Under the pieces are notes generated by a model. It ran no database searches, was not told where the DNA came from, and saw only the letters and a list, made by a program, of their open reading frames with translations. 37,259 nt of DNA from Verrucomicrobiota bacterium (GTDB lineage: Bacteria > Verrucomicrobiota > Verrucomicrobiia > Chthoniobacterales > UBA10450), in the NCBI GenBank assembly GCA_003221195.1, contig QHQO01000156.1:1-37259 (forward strand), read 5' to 3'. Shown piece by piece: positions 6,841 through 15,775 of this stretch (positions within the stretch are counted from its first letter, which is position 1; each line of letters begins with the position of its first letter). A program made the position numbers and the translations under genes.

Positions 6841-6889
6841 TTTAGCGCCACAGGCGCTATTTCACTTTCAGCCTGGGGCAACGCCCCAG
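6841..6889. repeat. REP-like palindromic repeat, left
   Basis: It begins TTTAGCGCC..GGCGCTA and ends with the hairpin CCTGGGGC.AACGCCCCAG. Its reverse complement resembles 7474-7524 along its length. Confidence 0.75.
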
Positions 6890-6946
6890 TAATTGATTAG
6901 GCCGTAAACAAGCGTTGAAAGCGCGATTCAATCGGCGACTCATCCT

Positions 6947-7398
6947 TCAGTCGCAGACGTAGCGTTCGTCGAAATCCACTCCGTGCTTGCGCAACAACTC
7001 ACAATATTCCTCTTCGAATGTACGCGTGCAATGGTGTTCTTGCTGCTTGTTTATGTATTCCAACACGGAGCTGAGCTGACTTGGCTCACCGGAAACGCGC
7101 CGTACCCGCGCTGCCAGAAAAAGCCGCGATACCGAAAATCAAGCGCTTTGATCCATTTTGACGACACTTTCTTTATCTGTTCGATGAATTGAGCTGGGAA
7201 AGTGTTCGTGGCAGCGTTGCCACAATGTGGACGTGATCTGCAACACCGCCGACGCGGACAAATTCGGCGCCGAGATCGCGGCAGATTGTCGCCAGATAAG
7301 CGTGCACGCGCGGCCGTACGTCTGAATCGAGCCAAGGCTCGCGATTTCTGGTGCTAAAGATGACGTGGAGAATGACTTTGCTTAACGACTGAGGGCAT
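6947..7398 (-). pseudogene. IS200-like/RAYT transposase, frameshifted
   Basis: Reading the minus strand across frames recovers a full-length Y1 transposase of about 150 residues. MPQSLSK starts at 7398 but an extra C breaks the frame at once. Then VILHVIFSTRNREPWL, the HUH motif DHVHIVATLPRTLSQ, FIEQIKKVSSKWIKAL, FFWQRGYGAFPVSQVS, and VLEYINKQQEHH, which carries the expected catalytic tyrosine, then a C-terminus ending DERYVCD. At least three single-nucleotide-type frameshifts (near 7393, 7190 and 7075) divide these pieces, so no functional protein is made. The family cuts single-stranded REP DNA and forms a 5'-phosphotyrosine link. Confidence 0.85.
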
Positions 7399-7473
7399 GC
7401 TGCGAATGATGGATCGAACCTAGCTGAAAGTGAATCGCGCTTTCAGCGCTCGTCTCTCTGGGATCCTGCAAAT

Positions 7474-7524
7474 CCTGGGGCGTTGCCCTAGGCTAAGGAT
7501 GAATGCTGCGCCTTTGGCGCTAAA
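7474..7524. repeat. REP-like palindromic repeat, right
   Basis: This is the inverted partner of 6841-6889: CCTGGGGCGTTGCCC, then GGCTAAGGATGAA and GCGCCTTTGGCGCTAAA. A related hairpin (TGAAAG...CTTTCA) lies just inside at 7424-7444. Confidence 0.75.
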
Positions 7525-7612
7525 CACATACACACAGAGAAGCTGTCTTCATGATGACAAACGGTGTCAGGCGTTGTAAAGCCGCCGCGATTACAGAACA
7601 CTACCGCCGTTC

Positions 7613-10102
7613 ATGCGCATTAGTGATTTCCTCGCCCAAACCATAACCCAGCGACGCGCGCTGGTGTGGAGCAGCGTGGCTTTGCTGACCGTTGCCTGCA
7701 TCGCAATTCTGGTTACGTCGCTGCAACTTGATTCTGAAATCTTCAACGTTTTACCCGGCAAGTTTTCGTCGGTGCAAGGTCTAAAGATTTACGATCGCGA
7801 TTTTGAGCAGACGCGGGAGCTGACGTTTGCGCTCCAGTGCGACCCGAAGGACGTGGATAAACTGGACGAGTTCGCGCCGGTGTTTGCGGAAAGATTGCGA
7901 CAGCAGCCCTGGTGCACGCGCGTGCTCGCCGGTTCGCCAATGTCCGCCCCTGATGGAATCCGCGATCTTCAATTAATCGCGGTACCCCTGCTTCTTAATC
8001 TCGAGCCAAACGCCTTCCGCGAGACCATAGCGGTCCTGCAACCGGAGAAAATTCGCGATCGCCTTCATCGCTTGCGCGAACAGATCGAAGCAGGCTCACC
8101 GCGCCCAGAGTTCGAGCTTTCCTTTGATCCCCTCGGTCTGATCGCGCCGGCGCTGAAGCCTTTTGCAGAGAGCACGATCATTGAGCAGGAGCAACCGCTC
8201 ACATCGACAGATCGCACGATGCGCGTTTTCCTGGTGGTGACGAATCAGCAGTCCATCAGTGCCTTCGAATGCCAGCGTTTAATGCGCGAAGTAAACAAGT
8301 TTCGCGCAATCGCCGCCGAGGGATGGAATCCCAAATCGCATTCGGGATTACAGGTCCTCGTGACCGGTCGCTCGGCCTTTGCATCGGAAATTTCGCTGAG
8401 CATGCGCTACGACGTCGTGGCGACGTTGCTGGGTTCGGTCATCCTGGTAGGCACAATTTTCTTTGTTGGTTTTCGCCGATGGCTTCCGCTACTGGGCATG
8501 GCTCTTTGCCTGCTCCTCTCTTGCCTGGTTGCTCTAACTCTCGGGCAACTTCTTTTCGGGCGACTCAGCATGATCAGCGTCGGTTTTTGCGCGATTCTCG
8601 TCGGTCTTGGAGTCGACTTCTCGATTCTCACTATCGGACGTTATCACCAGGCGCGCTCAGATGGAGAACCGCATCGGCAAGCAATCGCAACATCGATAGC
8701 AAAACTTGGACGCGCGATTTTTTTCGGTGCACTCACCACAGCAGTCGGTTTTCTTGCCCTGGTGCTAAGTGGTTCCATGGCTTTCTCACAGTTGGGCGTG
8801 CTAATTGCCATCGGCATTTTCGTCGCCGGACTCTTTATGTGTTCGATTTTGTTTTTGTTTGTTCGCGAGCGACAGGCAATTCCTCATGATTGGCTTTTCG
8901 AGGGCGTAAGAAAGTATGTGCGCTGGATCGTGCGAAAGCCCGTGCCGATGCTGCTTTTTTCAACTGTGCTTTTGTTAGTCCTGACTGCGATCGGCTTTTC
9001 GCCAAATCCGCCGCTTCATTTCGAGACCAACACTCGTTCGCTGCAACCCAGGAACATTCGCGCAAGTCAGGCGCTGGAGGCAATCATGCATGAAATGCCA
9101 GTACGCTGGGAGCCGGTATTGGCGATTGTGCGCTCGGCGAATCCGCAGGAGCTGCACGATTACTGGCAGAAAATTGTCGCCCATTGGCGAGGACTCCAGG
9201 CAGCAGGAAAGATCAAGGGCTTCTCCACTCCGGCTGCGCTTTGTCTTTCTCCAGATTGGATGGAGACAAATCGGCGACAGTTGAGCGCGATCAATTTCCT
9301 AGCAGCACGCGAGACACTAGACCAAACTCTCGATGCTGAAGGATTCAGCCGCGATTCGTTCGCGCCAGCGTTCACCCTGCTTGACGACTTAAAGCGCCTG
9401 ACCGATCCCAACGTTCCCCTGCCGAACTGGCGCGATCAGCTGCCAAAATCATCCAGCTGGTGGTTCCTGGTTGATCGCTACTTTGGTCACGATCCCGCGT
9501 TGACTACGGGGTTCGTTACAACTAACCAACCGATCTCAGCCCACGCCCAAAGCAAAGACCTGGAACGCGACCTGCAAGTACCCGAGGTGCCGATGATTCT
9601 CTCGGGGTGGAGTTATGCGCTCGCCGATTTGCTGCCATGGTCGCATCACCAACTCCTGCTCGTCAGCGCCCTGATGGCGATCTTCGACATCTCGTTGCTG
9701 GCTCTTTTGTACCGGGATTTTCGTTTGTGGACGATCCAGTTGATCACACTGGCGTTCGGGATTGGAGCAATGATCGCTTCGATGAAGTTGCTGCATATCA
9801 ATTTGAATCTTCTTAATGTGCTCTCGTTCCGCCTTGTACTAGCAATCGGCGTGGACTACGGGATATATGTTGTATTGGTCTGGCAAAAGACGCGGGAGAT
9901 TGAGCATGACGTTGCCGGCGTGCTGAAGCCCGTCTTACTCGCTGGTTTGACGGCAGTGAGCGGGTTCGGCTCGCTCGCCCTTGCACGGAACCCAGCGCTT
10001 ACTAGTCTTGGTATTGCGTGTGCCATTGGGATTTTCTGGAGCTTGATGGCTACGATTTTCTTTGCGCTCCCCGCAATGGCGGCCAACCGGCCAAAAACCT
10101 AA
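7613..10102 (+). CDS. MMPL/RND superfamily exporter
   Basis: 829 residues with the duplicated RND plan: one transmembrane segment (about 17-37), a large periplasmic domain (about 40-255), five more segments (about 260-420), then TM7 (about 440-460), a second periplasmic domain and TM8-12 (about 660-825). Each half has the conserved TM4 signature with an acidic residue, GLGVDFSILTIGRY in the first and AIGVDYGIYVVLVW in the second; these aspartates carry the proton relay in the family. MMPL proteins export lipids, hopanoids, polyene-lipid conjugates or similar hydrophobic cargo by proton antiport. The cargo is unknown here. The ATG at 7613 gives a natural cytoplasmic N-terminus. The next gene starts 75 bp downstream. 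Confidence 0.88.
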   Translation: MRISDFLAQTITQRRALVWSSVALLTVACIAILVTSLQLDSEIFNVLPGKFSSVQGLKIYDRDFEQTRELTFALQCDPKDVDKLDEFAPVFAERLRQQPWCTRVLAGSPMSAPDGIRDLQLIAVPLLLNLEPNAFRETIAVLQPEKIRDRLHRLREQIEAGSPRPEFELSFDPLGLIAPALKPFAESTIIEQEQPLTSTDRTMRVFLVVTNQQSISAFECQRLMREVNKFRAIAAEGWNPKSHSGLQVLVTGRSAFASEISLSMRYDVVATLLGSVILVGTIFFVGFRRWLPLLGMALCLLLSCLVALTLGQLLFGRLSMISVGFCAILVGLGVDFSILTIGRYHQARSDGEPHRQAIATSIAKLGRAIFFGALTTAVGFLALVLSGSMAFSQLGVLIAIGIFVAGLFMCSILFLFVRERQAIPHDWLFEGVRKYVRWIVRKPVPMLLFSTVLLLVLTAIGFSPNPPLHFETNTRSLQPRNIRASQALEAIMHEMPVRWEPVLAIVRSANPQELHDYWQKIVAHWRGLQAAGKIKGFSTPAALCLSPDWMETNRRQLSAINFLAARETLDQTLDAEGFSRDSFAPAFTLLDDLKRLTDPNVPLPNWRDQLPKSSSWWFLVDRYFGHDPALTTGFVTTNQPISAHAQSKDLERDLQVPEVPMILSGWSYALADLLPWSHHQLLLVSALMAIFDISLLALLYRDFRLWTIQLITLAFGIGAMIASMKLLHINLNLLNVLSFRLVLAIGVDYGIYVVLVWQKTREIEHDVAGVLKPVLLAGLTAVSGFGSLALARNPALTSLGIACAIGIFWSLMATIFFALPAMAANRPKT

Positions 10103-10177
10103 TTCGGGAAGCGCGCGGACGGTCATGCCTCTGCAAAAGCTTTCCGGTCAATGAAACGCTGCTAGACTGGAAGCAAA

Positions 10178-10822
10178 ATGCGCTTGCGCGGGTTACTGTG
10201 GTTTAACGCAGTATTTTCCATCATGCCTGTTGCGCTTTGGGCGAGCGCAGTCGTCGAAGGACGCGTAGAACTTCCGAAATCACATACGGCTCCGGTCCAG
10301 GCAAAACGCTACGAGATCGTCACCAAAGGCGGCGTACTTTCCACGCAACCTCCCCTCGCGGTAGTTTACCTCGACGGTGCTTTCCCGAACCTAGCTTCGC
10401 TGCCGACGAAACAGGTCGCGCAAAAAGATTTGACGTTCGTTCCAGCACTGCTCCCAGTCCCGGCTGGAACCAAGGTTGAATTCCCGAATCTCGACGACAC
10501 TTATCACAACATCTTTTCCTATTCGCCTGCCAAACGGTTCGACCTCGGCCGTTATCGCGCCGAGGAACGTCCTATTCCGACACAAATTTTCGATAAACCG
10601 GGTCTGGTCACATTACGGTGCGATATTCACGAACATATGCGCGGGCTGATCCTGGTTTTGAATACTCCGTATTTTGTGATGACAGATACGGACGGACACT
10701 TTCGATTAAGCGGACTTCCTGCAGGTCGTTACACGCTTAAGGCTTGGATCGATAGCAGGACCACGCGGGATAAACCCGTAGAACTGAAAAACGGCCAGAC
10801 GCTGCACGTTGATTTCCCATGA
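10178..10822 (+). CDS. periplasmic cupredoxin-like protein with C-terminal carboxypeptidase-regulatory-like domain
   Basis: 214 residues with a signal peptide (MRLRGLLWFN..VALWASA). The middle is a cupredoxin-like domain with plausible type-1 copper ligands His110 (DDTYHNIF), Cys148 (LRCDIHEHM), His151 or His153, and Met154. The last part (TDTDGHFRLSGLPAGRYTLKAW) is a carboxypeptidase-regulatory/CNA-B-like beta sandwich. Databases often label such proteins 'methylamine utilization protein', but no mau genes are here. It overlaps the sensor kinase start by 4 bp (ATGA), so the two are translationally coupled. This suggests a periplasmic copper or redox protein tied to the following two-component system. 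Confidence 0.8.
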   Translation: MRLRGLLWFNAVFSIMPVALWASAVVEGRVELPKSHTAPVQAKRYEIVTKGGVLSTQPPLAVVYLDGAFPNLASLPTKQVAQKDLTFVPALLPVPAGTKVEFPNLDDTYHNIFSYSPAKRFDLGRYRAEERPIPTQIFDKPGLVTLRCDIHEHMRGLILVLNTPYFVMTDTDGHFRLSGLPAGRYTLKAWIDSRTTRDKPVELKNGQTLHVDFP

Positions 10823-12594
10823 GATCGGCGGTTCAAGCCAGAGACGAAGGTGTAGCAAGCTTTCGAACCCGGCTGTTCACCGCCATAATGGTCATCGTCG
10901 CAACGCTGACTGCTTTTGGTTTCTACCTCGCACAGCGCAAAGTCACAGCCGACGCGGAACGAAATTTACAGGAGAATTTCCAAGCGGAGCTTTCCTCGCT
11001 GCATAAACTCGAAGAATTACGCCACGCAGCGTTGGCGGAGCGCTGTGATGTGCTTGCGGCCAAGCCACGGATCCATGCGGCCATGGAAGACAATGCAATC
11101 GACCTTTTGTATCCCAGTGCAAAAGACGAACTGCGCGACCTAATGGAAGGCGACGAACCGCCGCCCGAGCTGGCGGCGCAATCGTTGCACGCGAAATTTT
11201 ATCGTTTTCTCGACAGCACAGGCGCGGTCATCAAGCCGCCAAATCCGTACGACGTGGGTGAACTGGATGCGAAAACGGAAACGCAACTGGCCTTGAGCAG
11301 GTTGCCCGACACGCAACAAATCGGTTACATCCGGAAAAATACCGAAACCGGCGAAGGAACTATCGACGAAGTGATAGCTGTGCCGATCTTCTCGAGCTAC
11401 ACGGGCGACGTGATTTCGGCGCTCGTGATCGGGTTCAAACCGCTTGAGCTTGAAGAGAAAAACGCTGAGGTGGGAATGAGAAGTGGCGTCTGGGCTAATG
11501 GACAATTGTATTTGCCCTCGCTTCCGAAATCTGCACAAGCATCGCTCAACGAAAAGATAGCCAGTGCGGTCGCAAATTCTGATCGCGAGCAAGACAACTT
11601 TCGCGTCAATGTCGACGGCGCGCCTCAGCTCTTATTTTACAAGCGGCTTAATTCTGGATCGCTCTTTCCAGCAGCTTACGAGATTTGCGTTTATCCGCTG
11701 GCCCATTCGATGGCTCAGTTGCATCGCCTCCGCTGGCAGATTGGCGGCGCAGGCGCGTTGCTCTTGTTAGGCGGTTTCGTCGCAAGCCACGCAGTTGCGC
11801 TCAGGTTCTCGGCCCCAGTAAAGAAACTTGCGCTGGATTCAGAGCAAAATCGTGCGCAACGAAAACGCGCTGAAGCCGCGCTTGCTTCAACGACGCAGGA
11901 GTTGGAAAGGTCGGCCCGATATTCTGCCGATGCCTCCCATCAGTTAAAGAGCCCGGTCACGGTTCTTCGCATCGGCTTGGAAACATTGCTGACGCGCGAA
12001 GGTTTTAAGCCGGAAGTTTATGAGGAGCTATCCGCCCTTCTCCATCAAACGCATCGTTTGACTGGCGTGATCGACGATTTGCTTCTTTTGTCGCGCATGG
12101 ATGCTGGACATCTTCAAATTGCGTCCACACCGGTAAATCTGAGTCAGCTGGTTGATGAGTGGCTTGACGATCTTAGCGCGCTTCCAGATTCGCCTGATGT
12201 GAAAATCGAGAAGGAATTTACCGCCGGCTTATTTGTGGCCGGAGAAGAACGGTACACCTCCCTCATTGTGCAGAATCTCCTTGAGAACGCACGCAAGTAC
12301 AATCGGCCCGGTGGGCTGATTCGAGTCAGCGCGTCCCGCGGCTGCGGGAGCAGGAACGTTGTGCTGAAGATTGGGAACACAGGCCGCACCATTCCGCCCG
12401 GTGAAAACATCTTCGAGCGCTTTCATCATCGCTCGACTCCCTCCCCCGCGTCGGGTCACGGGATCGGTTTAAATTTGGCGCGCGAGCTCGCCAGACTGCA
12501 CGGTGGCGATTTATGCCTGATTCGCTCGGAAAACGATTGGACTGAATTTGAAGTGCGCTTTCCTGCTTCGGACGGGGTTAATGCAGTTGCATGA
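10819..12594 (+). CDS. membrane sensor histidine kinase
   Basis: 591 residues. TM1 at about 17-37 and TM2 at about 307-330 enclose a periplasmic sensor of about 270 residues, roughly the size of a double-Cache domain but without a motif I can assign. After a coiled linker comes the HisKA H-box SADASHQLKSPVTVLRIG with phospho-acceptor His374, then the HATPase domain with N-box LLENARKYN, G1-like IGNTGRTIPPGENIFERF and G2 GHGIGLNLARELARLHGG. In G1 the usual DxG is NTG, as in some CusS-like kinases. The gene overlaps both neighbours by 4 bp (ATGA), and its likely partner is the response regulator at 13833. Confidence 0.9.
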   Translation: MRSAVQARDEGVASFRTRLFTAIMVIVATLTAFGFYLAQRKVTADAERNLQENFQAELSSLHKLEELRHAALAERCDVLAAKPRIHAAMEDNAIDLLYPSAKDELRDLMEGDEPPPELAAQSLHAKFYRFLDSTGAVIKPPNPYDVGELDAKTETQLALSRLPDTQQIGYIRKNTETGEGTIDEVIAVPIFSSYTGDVISALVIGFKPLELEEKNAEVGMRSGVWANGQLYLPSLPKSAQASLNEKIASAVANSDREQDNFRVNVDGAPQLLFYKRLNSGSLFPAAYEICVYPLAHSMAQLHRLRWQIGGAGALLLLGGFVASHAVALRFSAPVKKLALDSEQNRAQRKRAEAALASTTQELERSARYSADASHQLKSPVTVLRIGLETLLTREGFKPEVYEELSALLHQTHRLTGVIDDLLLLSRMDAGHLQIASTPVNLSQLVDEWLDDLSALPDSPDVKIEKEFTAGLFVAGEERYTSLIVQNLLENARKYNRPGGLIRVSASRGCGSRNVVLKIGNTGRTIPPGENIFERFHHRSTPSPASGHGIGLNLARELARLHGGDLCLIRSENDWTEFEVRFPASDGVNAVA

Positions 12595-13808
12595 AGCTGC
12601 GCGTCCTTAGCCTGTGCGCCTTTGCCTGCACGGCGTGCGCATTCGATATCGATGATTTTTTCGACCGGCTCGATACCGCGCTTACGATTTCAGCATTTCA
12701 CGATAATCTGCGGGCGCGATTGAGCGGCACTCTCGATTTGGAATTTTACAATTTCGAACAGCCGCCGGCCGGCCTCATCATTAGCGATGTTGATAATCTC
12801 TTTAATCCGCGACTTACGCTTTTTCTCGACGCCCAAATCGGATCGCAGATTTATTTCTTTGCACAATCGCGGCTCGATCGCGGCTTTGATCCTAGCGATA
12901 ACGGCGCTCAAATTCGGCTCGACGAATACGCGCTGCGTGCCACGCCTTGGGATGATGGTCGTTTCACGGCGCAAATCGGTAAGTTCGCCACGGTCGTCGG
13001 CAATTGGGTTCCGCGGCATCTCTCCTGGGAAAATCCATTCATCAACGCGCCGCTAGTTTATGAAAACGTCACGTCAATTAGGGACAAATCCGCCCCGGTT
13101 TCAGTGTTCGATTTCATCTACGGACCCTACTACTACGAAAAGTACGCGTTCAACCCGGTGATCTGGGGACCCAGTTATGCTAGTGGCATCTCTCTGTCCG
13201 GCCGGCTGGATCGATTTGATTACGCGGTGGAAATGAAGAATGCGTCGCTGTCGTCGCGTCCGGAATCGTGGAGGGTTACAGAGAGCGGATTTGAGCCTCC
13301 TACTTTCAGCACGCGCGTCGGTTTCCGGCCTAACGAGGCGTGGAATTTTGGTTTCTCAGCGAGCGAGGGTCCATACTTTCGGCGCGAGGCTCAGTCTACG
13401 CTGCCGCCGGGGCGCGATATCGGCGATTACAAGGAATTCGTTCTCGGGCAGGACGCCAGCTTTGCCTGGCGACATCTACAAGTGTGGGTTGAGTTTTATG
13501 AAGCGCGCTTTCAAGTGCCCCGAGTGGGAGACGCTGACACCTTTGCTTACTACATTGAAGCGAAATACAAGTTTACGCCGCAGTTCTTTGGTGCGATTCG
13601 CTGGAATCAGCAACTCTTCGGCGACGTTAGTAATGGCTACGGACAAAGCACTCGCTGGAGTCCAGACCTTGCCCGAATCGATATCGCTGTAGCCTATCGT
13701 TTCACATCACACACGCAGTTGAAATTGCAGTATGATTACCAACATGAGACGACGGCACCTGGTGATGACAATCATCTGCTGGCTGCGCAATTTACGGTGC
13801 GTTTCTAA
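12591..13808 (+). CDS. outer-membrane beta-barrel (porin-like) protein
   Basis: 405 residues with a short signal peptide (MKLRVLSLCAFACTACA, cleavage probably before FDIDD). The body alternates polar and aromatic residues in many amphipathic strands: SGTLDLEFYNF, RLTLFLDAQIGSQIYFFAQ, RFTAQIGKFATVVGNW, TRVGFRPNEAWNFGFSAS. It ends with LLAAQFTVRF, a terminal phenylalanine as read by the BAM machinery. No specific substrate motif was recognised. It overlaps the kinase gene by 4 bp and precedes the regulator by 24 bp, so it is probably the transport target or partner of this signalling operon. Confidence 0.8.
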   Translation: MKLRVLSLCAFACTACAFDIDDFFDRLDTALTISAFHDNLRARLSGTLDLEFYNFEQPPAGLIISDVDNLFNPRLTLFLDAQIGSQIYFFAQSRLDRGFDPSDNGAQIRLDEYALRATPWDDGRFTAQIGKFATVVGNWVPRHLSWENPFINAPLVYENVTSIRDKSAPVSVFDFIYGPYYYEKYAFNPVIWGPSYASGISLSGRLDRFDYAVEMKNASLSSRPESWRVTESGFEPPTFSTRVGFRPNEAWNFGFSASEGPYFRREAQSTLPPGRDIGDYKEFVLGQDASFAWRHLQVWVEFYEARFQVPRVGDADTFAYYIEAKYKFTPQFFGAIRWNQQLFGDVSNGYGQSTRWSPDLARIDIAVAYRFTSHTQLKLQYDYQHETTAPGDDNHLLAAQFTVRF

Positions 13809-13832
13809 TCATCCACTCAGCTTTAAGAATCC

Positions 13833-14504
13833 ATGCATATCGTGGTAGTTGAAGACGACGTTGCATTAGCACGGCAAATTGCATCAGCACTGACGGAAGC
13901 CGGGCACGACCCAGTCGTCGTCCACGACGGTGAAAAAGCTCTGGATAAAATAAAGGCCGCGCCGTTCGATTTGATTGTGCTGGATATTATTCTGCCCGGA
14001 ATGGACGGCTTTGAAGTCCTCCGGCATCTGCGTGCGCAACGTCTCGTCAGTCGTGTGCTGATGTTGACGGCGCGCGGCGAAGTGAAAGATCGTGTTACCG
14101 GGCTACGACTCGGCGCGGATGATTACTTGCCAAAGCCATTTGCAATGGGGGAATTGGTGGCACGCGTAAATGCTCTGGGACGACGCTACCCGGAAGAACC
14201 TGTACTTAAGCTTCGTGTTGCTGATTTGACGCTCGATCTGGCAAGCCATGAGGTGCATCGCGGCTTGCGCCATATTCATTTGTCGGCGCGCGAGCTAATG
14301 CTCTTAAAGGTACTTATGCGGGAACCGGGTCGTGTGTTCACGCGTACTGAGTTATGCGAACGGGTATGGGAACACCCGCACGAATATGACACCAAGCTGG
14401 TGGAGGTTTTCATCGGACGCCTGAGAAGAAAAATCAGCGATCCTCCGCTGATTCACACCGTTCGGCACGTGGGCTATACCATCGATTCGCGCGACCGCCG
14501 TTGA
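13833..14504 (+). CDS. OmpR/PhoB-family response regulator
   Basis: 223 residues. The N-terminal receiver domain has the acidic pair at the start (VVEDDVALARQ), phospho-acceptor Asp51 in IVLDIILPGMDGFEV, the switch Thr in MLTARGE and Lys101 in LPKPF. The C-terminal winged-helix DNA-binding domain spans about 125-220 (LSARELMLLKVLMREPGRVFTR, VEVFIGRLRRKI, HTVRHVGYTI). It closes the cupredoxin-kinase-porin-regulator operon and is the natural partner of the histidine kinase. Having the regulator last and the effector genes first is an uncommon order. Confidence 0.93.
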   Translation: MHIVVVEDDVALARQIASALTEAGHDPVVVHDGEKALDKIKAAPFDLIVLDIILPGMDGFEVLRHLRAQRLVSRVLMLTARGEVKDRVTGLRLGADDYLPKPFAMGELVARVNALGRRYPEEPVLKLRVADLTLDLASHEVHRGLRHIHLSARELMLLKVLMREPGRVFTRTELCERVWEHPHEYDTKLVEVFIGRLRRKISDPPLIHTVRHVGYTIDSRDRR

Positions 14505-14536
14505 GAGATCGCGAACACTCTCCTTACACCGCGTCT

Positions 14537-14645
14537 CTGTAGCCACGATGCTACCTGCGACGACGAAGCCGGACGCAGGCGGGTGCCGCCGTGCTCCCAC
14601 GGGTAACAACGCCGGAGCGCCTCGACAGAGCGAGGCGGCTACAAC
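14537..14645. repeat. CTGTAGCC...GGCTACA repeat element
   Basis: Termini match the family at 4737-4815 and 33437-33512. The interior contains further short complementary stretches (GCCGG, GCGCCTCG/CGAGGCG). It lies between the response regulator and the TIGR03118 gene. Confidence 0.6.
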
Positions 14646-14752
14646 GTAATGAGATGGCTTCCGGGAAAAGTAACAACGGCGTTACTTTTCCGATGCGGCT
14701 ACTCAACATGGATCGGTGCGATTCTCCTTACACTAAAACAATCACCAAACCT

Positions 14753-15775
14753 ATGAAAACAACTTATCTTTATATCAAAACTGCTCTGTTCCTGTTTGCA
14801 GTAGCAGTCCTAACGGCCGTGCCTGCGCGCGCGGATACCTATTCAAATACAAACTTCCAGTCTGATATACCCGGTGTTGCGCCGCACACCGATCCAAATC
14901 TTGTCAATCCCTGGGGCATGGCGGCCTCGTCATCTGGCACGATTTGGGTGAGCGACAACGGCACCGGTGTTTCCACCCTTTACCATCAGGATGGCACAGC
15001 GGTTTCGCTGGTCGTAGCGATTCCAGCGAAACATCCCCGCCAAGGAGCCAATCCCACGGGTATTGTATTTAATAGTACTCCCTTCTTCCAGGTAACGAAA
15101 AATGGAAACTCGGCGCCCGCCTTTTTCATTTTCGTCAGTGAAGATGGAACAGTCTCCGGCTGGAACCCGACTCTGGACCAGACCAACGCCATTGTAGCTG
15201 TTGGAGGCAGTGAGGATAATATCTATAAGGGTCTGACTATAGGCATGGCCAATGGCCATAATTTTCTTTACGCCACCAACTTTCATCGCGGCCGAGTGGA
15301 CGTATTTGACGAAAATTTCCACAGGGTAGCCATGAGCGGCTTTGTCGATCCAAATCTTCCGGCAGGTTACGCGCCGTTCGGCATTGGGAATATCAATGGC
15401 GAAATTTTTGTCACCTATGCCAAGCAGGATGATGCAAAGGAGGATGATGTTGCTGGTCCTCACCATGGTTTCGTCAATGTGTTCGATACCAGCGGCAATT
15501 TGCTCAGGCGGCTAATCTCACGCGGCAAGCTCAATTCCCCATGGGGCCTTGCTCTGGTGGAAGGCAAACTCTGGGTTGGCAATTTCGGGGACGGCCTCAT
15601 CAACAATTACGATCCGGTGACCGGCGCGTTTATCGAAACGCTGATGCGCGCCGATGGAACGCCGCTCCAAATCGATGGCCTCTGGGCTCTTCTACCTCTG
15701 GGAGACGGAGTCTTTTTCACCGCTGGAATCGCAGACGAAGAACACGGTCTCTTTGGCATCATTACTGAGGACTAG
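14753..15775 (+). CDS. TIGR03118 family secreted beta-propeller-like protein
   Basis: 340 residues from ATG 14753. The signal peptide is MKTTYLYIKTALFLF...VPARA. The mature start, YSNTNFQSDIPGVAPHTDPN followed by LVNPWGMA, is diagnostic of TIGR03118. NHL/beta-propeller-like blades follow: SSGTIWVSDNGTGVSTLY, GHNFLYATNFHRGRVDVFDE, LNSPWGLALVEGKLWVGNFG. No catalytic residues are evident, and the family's role is unknown. A longer reading from 14591 would translate a dispersed repeat and lacks a signal peptide at its start, so it is rejected. The gene stands alone, with about 720 bp of mostly non-coding DNA after it. Confidence 0.85.
   Translation: MKTTYLYIKTALFLFAVAVLTAVPARADTYSNTNFQSDIPGVAPHTDPNLVNPWGMAASSSGTIWVSDNGTGVSTLYHQDGTAVSLVVAIPAKHPRQGANPTGIVFNSTPFFQVTKNGNSAPAFFIFVSEDGTVSGWNPTLDQTNAIVAVGGSEDNIYKGLTIGMANGHNFLYATNFHRGRVDVFDENFHRVAMSGFVDPNLPAGYAPFGIGNINGEIFVTYAKQDDAKEDDVAGPHHGFVNVFDTSGNLLRRLISRGKLNSPWGLALVEGKLWVGNFGDGLINNYDPVTGAFIETLMRADGTPLQIDGLWALLPLGDGVFFTAGIADEEHGLFGIITED

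Larger units (their letters stand above)
6841..7524. mobile_element. decayed RAYT/REP element ('REPtron')
   Basis: A 684-bp element: a broken Y1 (HUH) transposase gene on the minus strand, bracketed by inverted REP-like sequences at 6841-6889 and 7474-7524. This is the standard layout of REP-associated tyrosine transposases. It separates the putative lipoprotein gene from the MMPL exporter gene. Confidence 0.75.

Noticed and set aside
8269-8889. A 206-codon frame inside the MMPL gene
   Set aside because: Same strand, different frame, serine/arginine-rich shadow of the exporter.
14591-14752. N-terminal extension of the TIGR03118 protein
   Set aside because: It lies over a dispersed repeat and places 54 residues before a perfectly good signal peptide.
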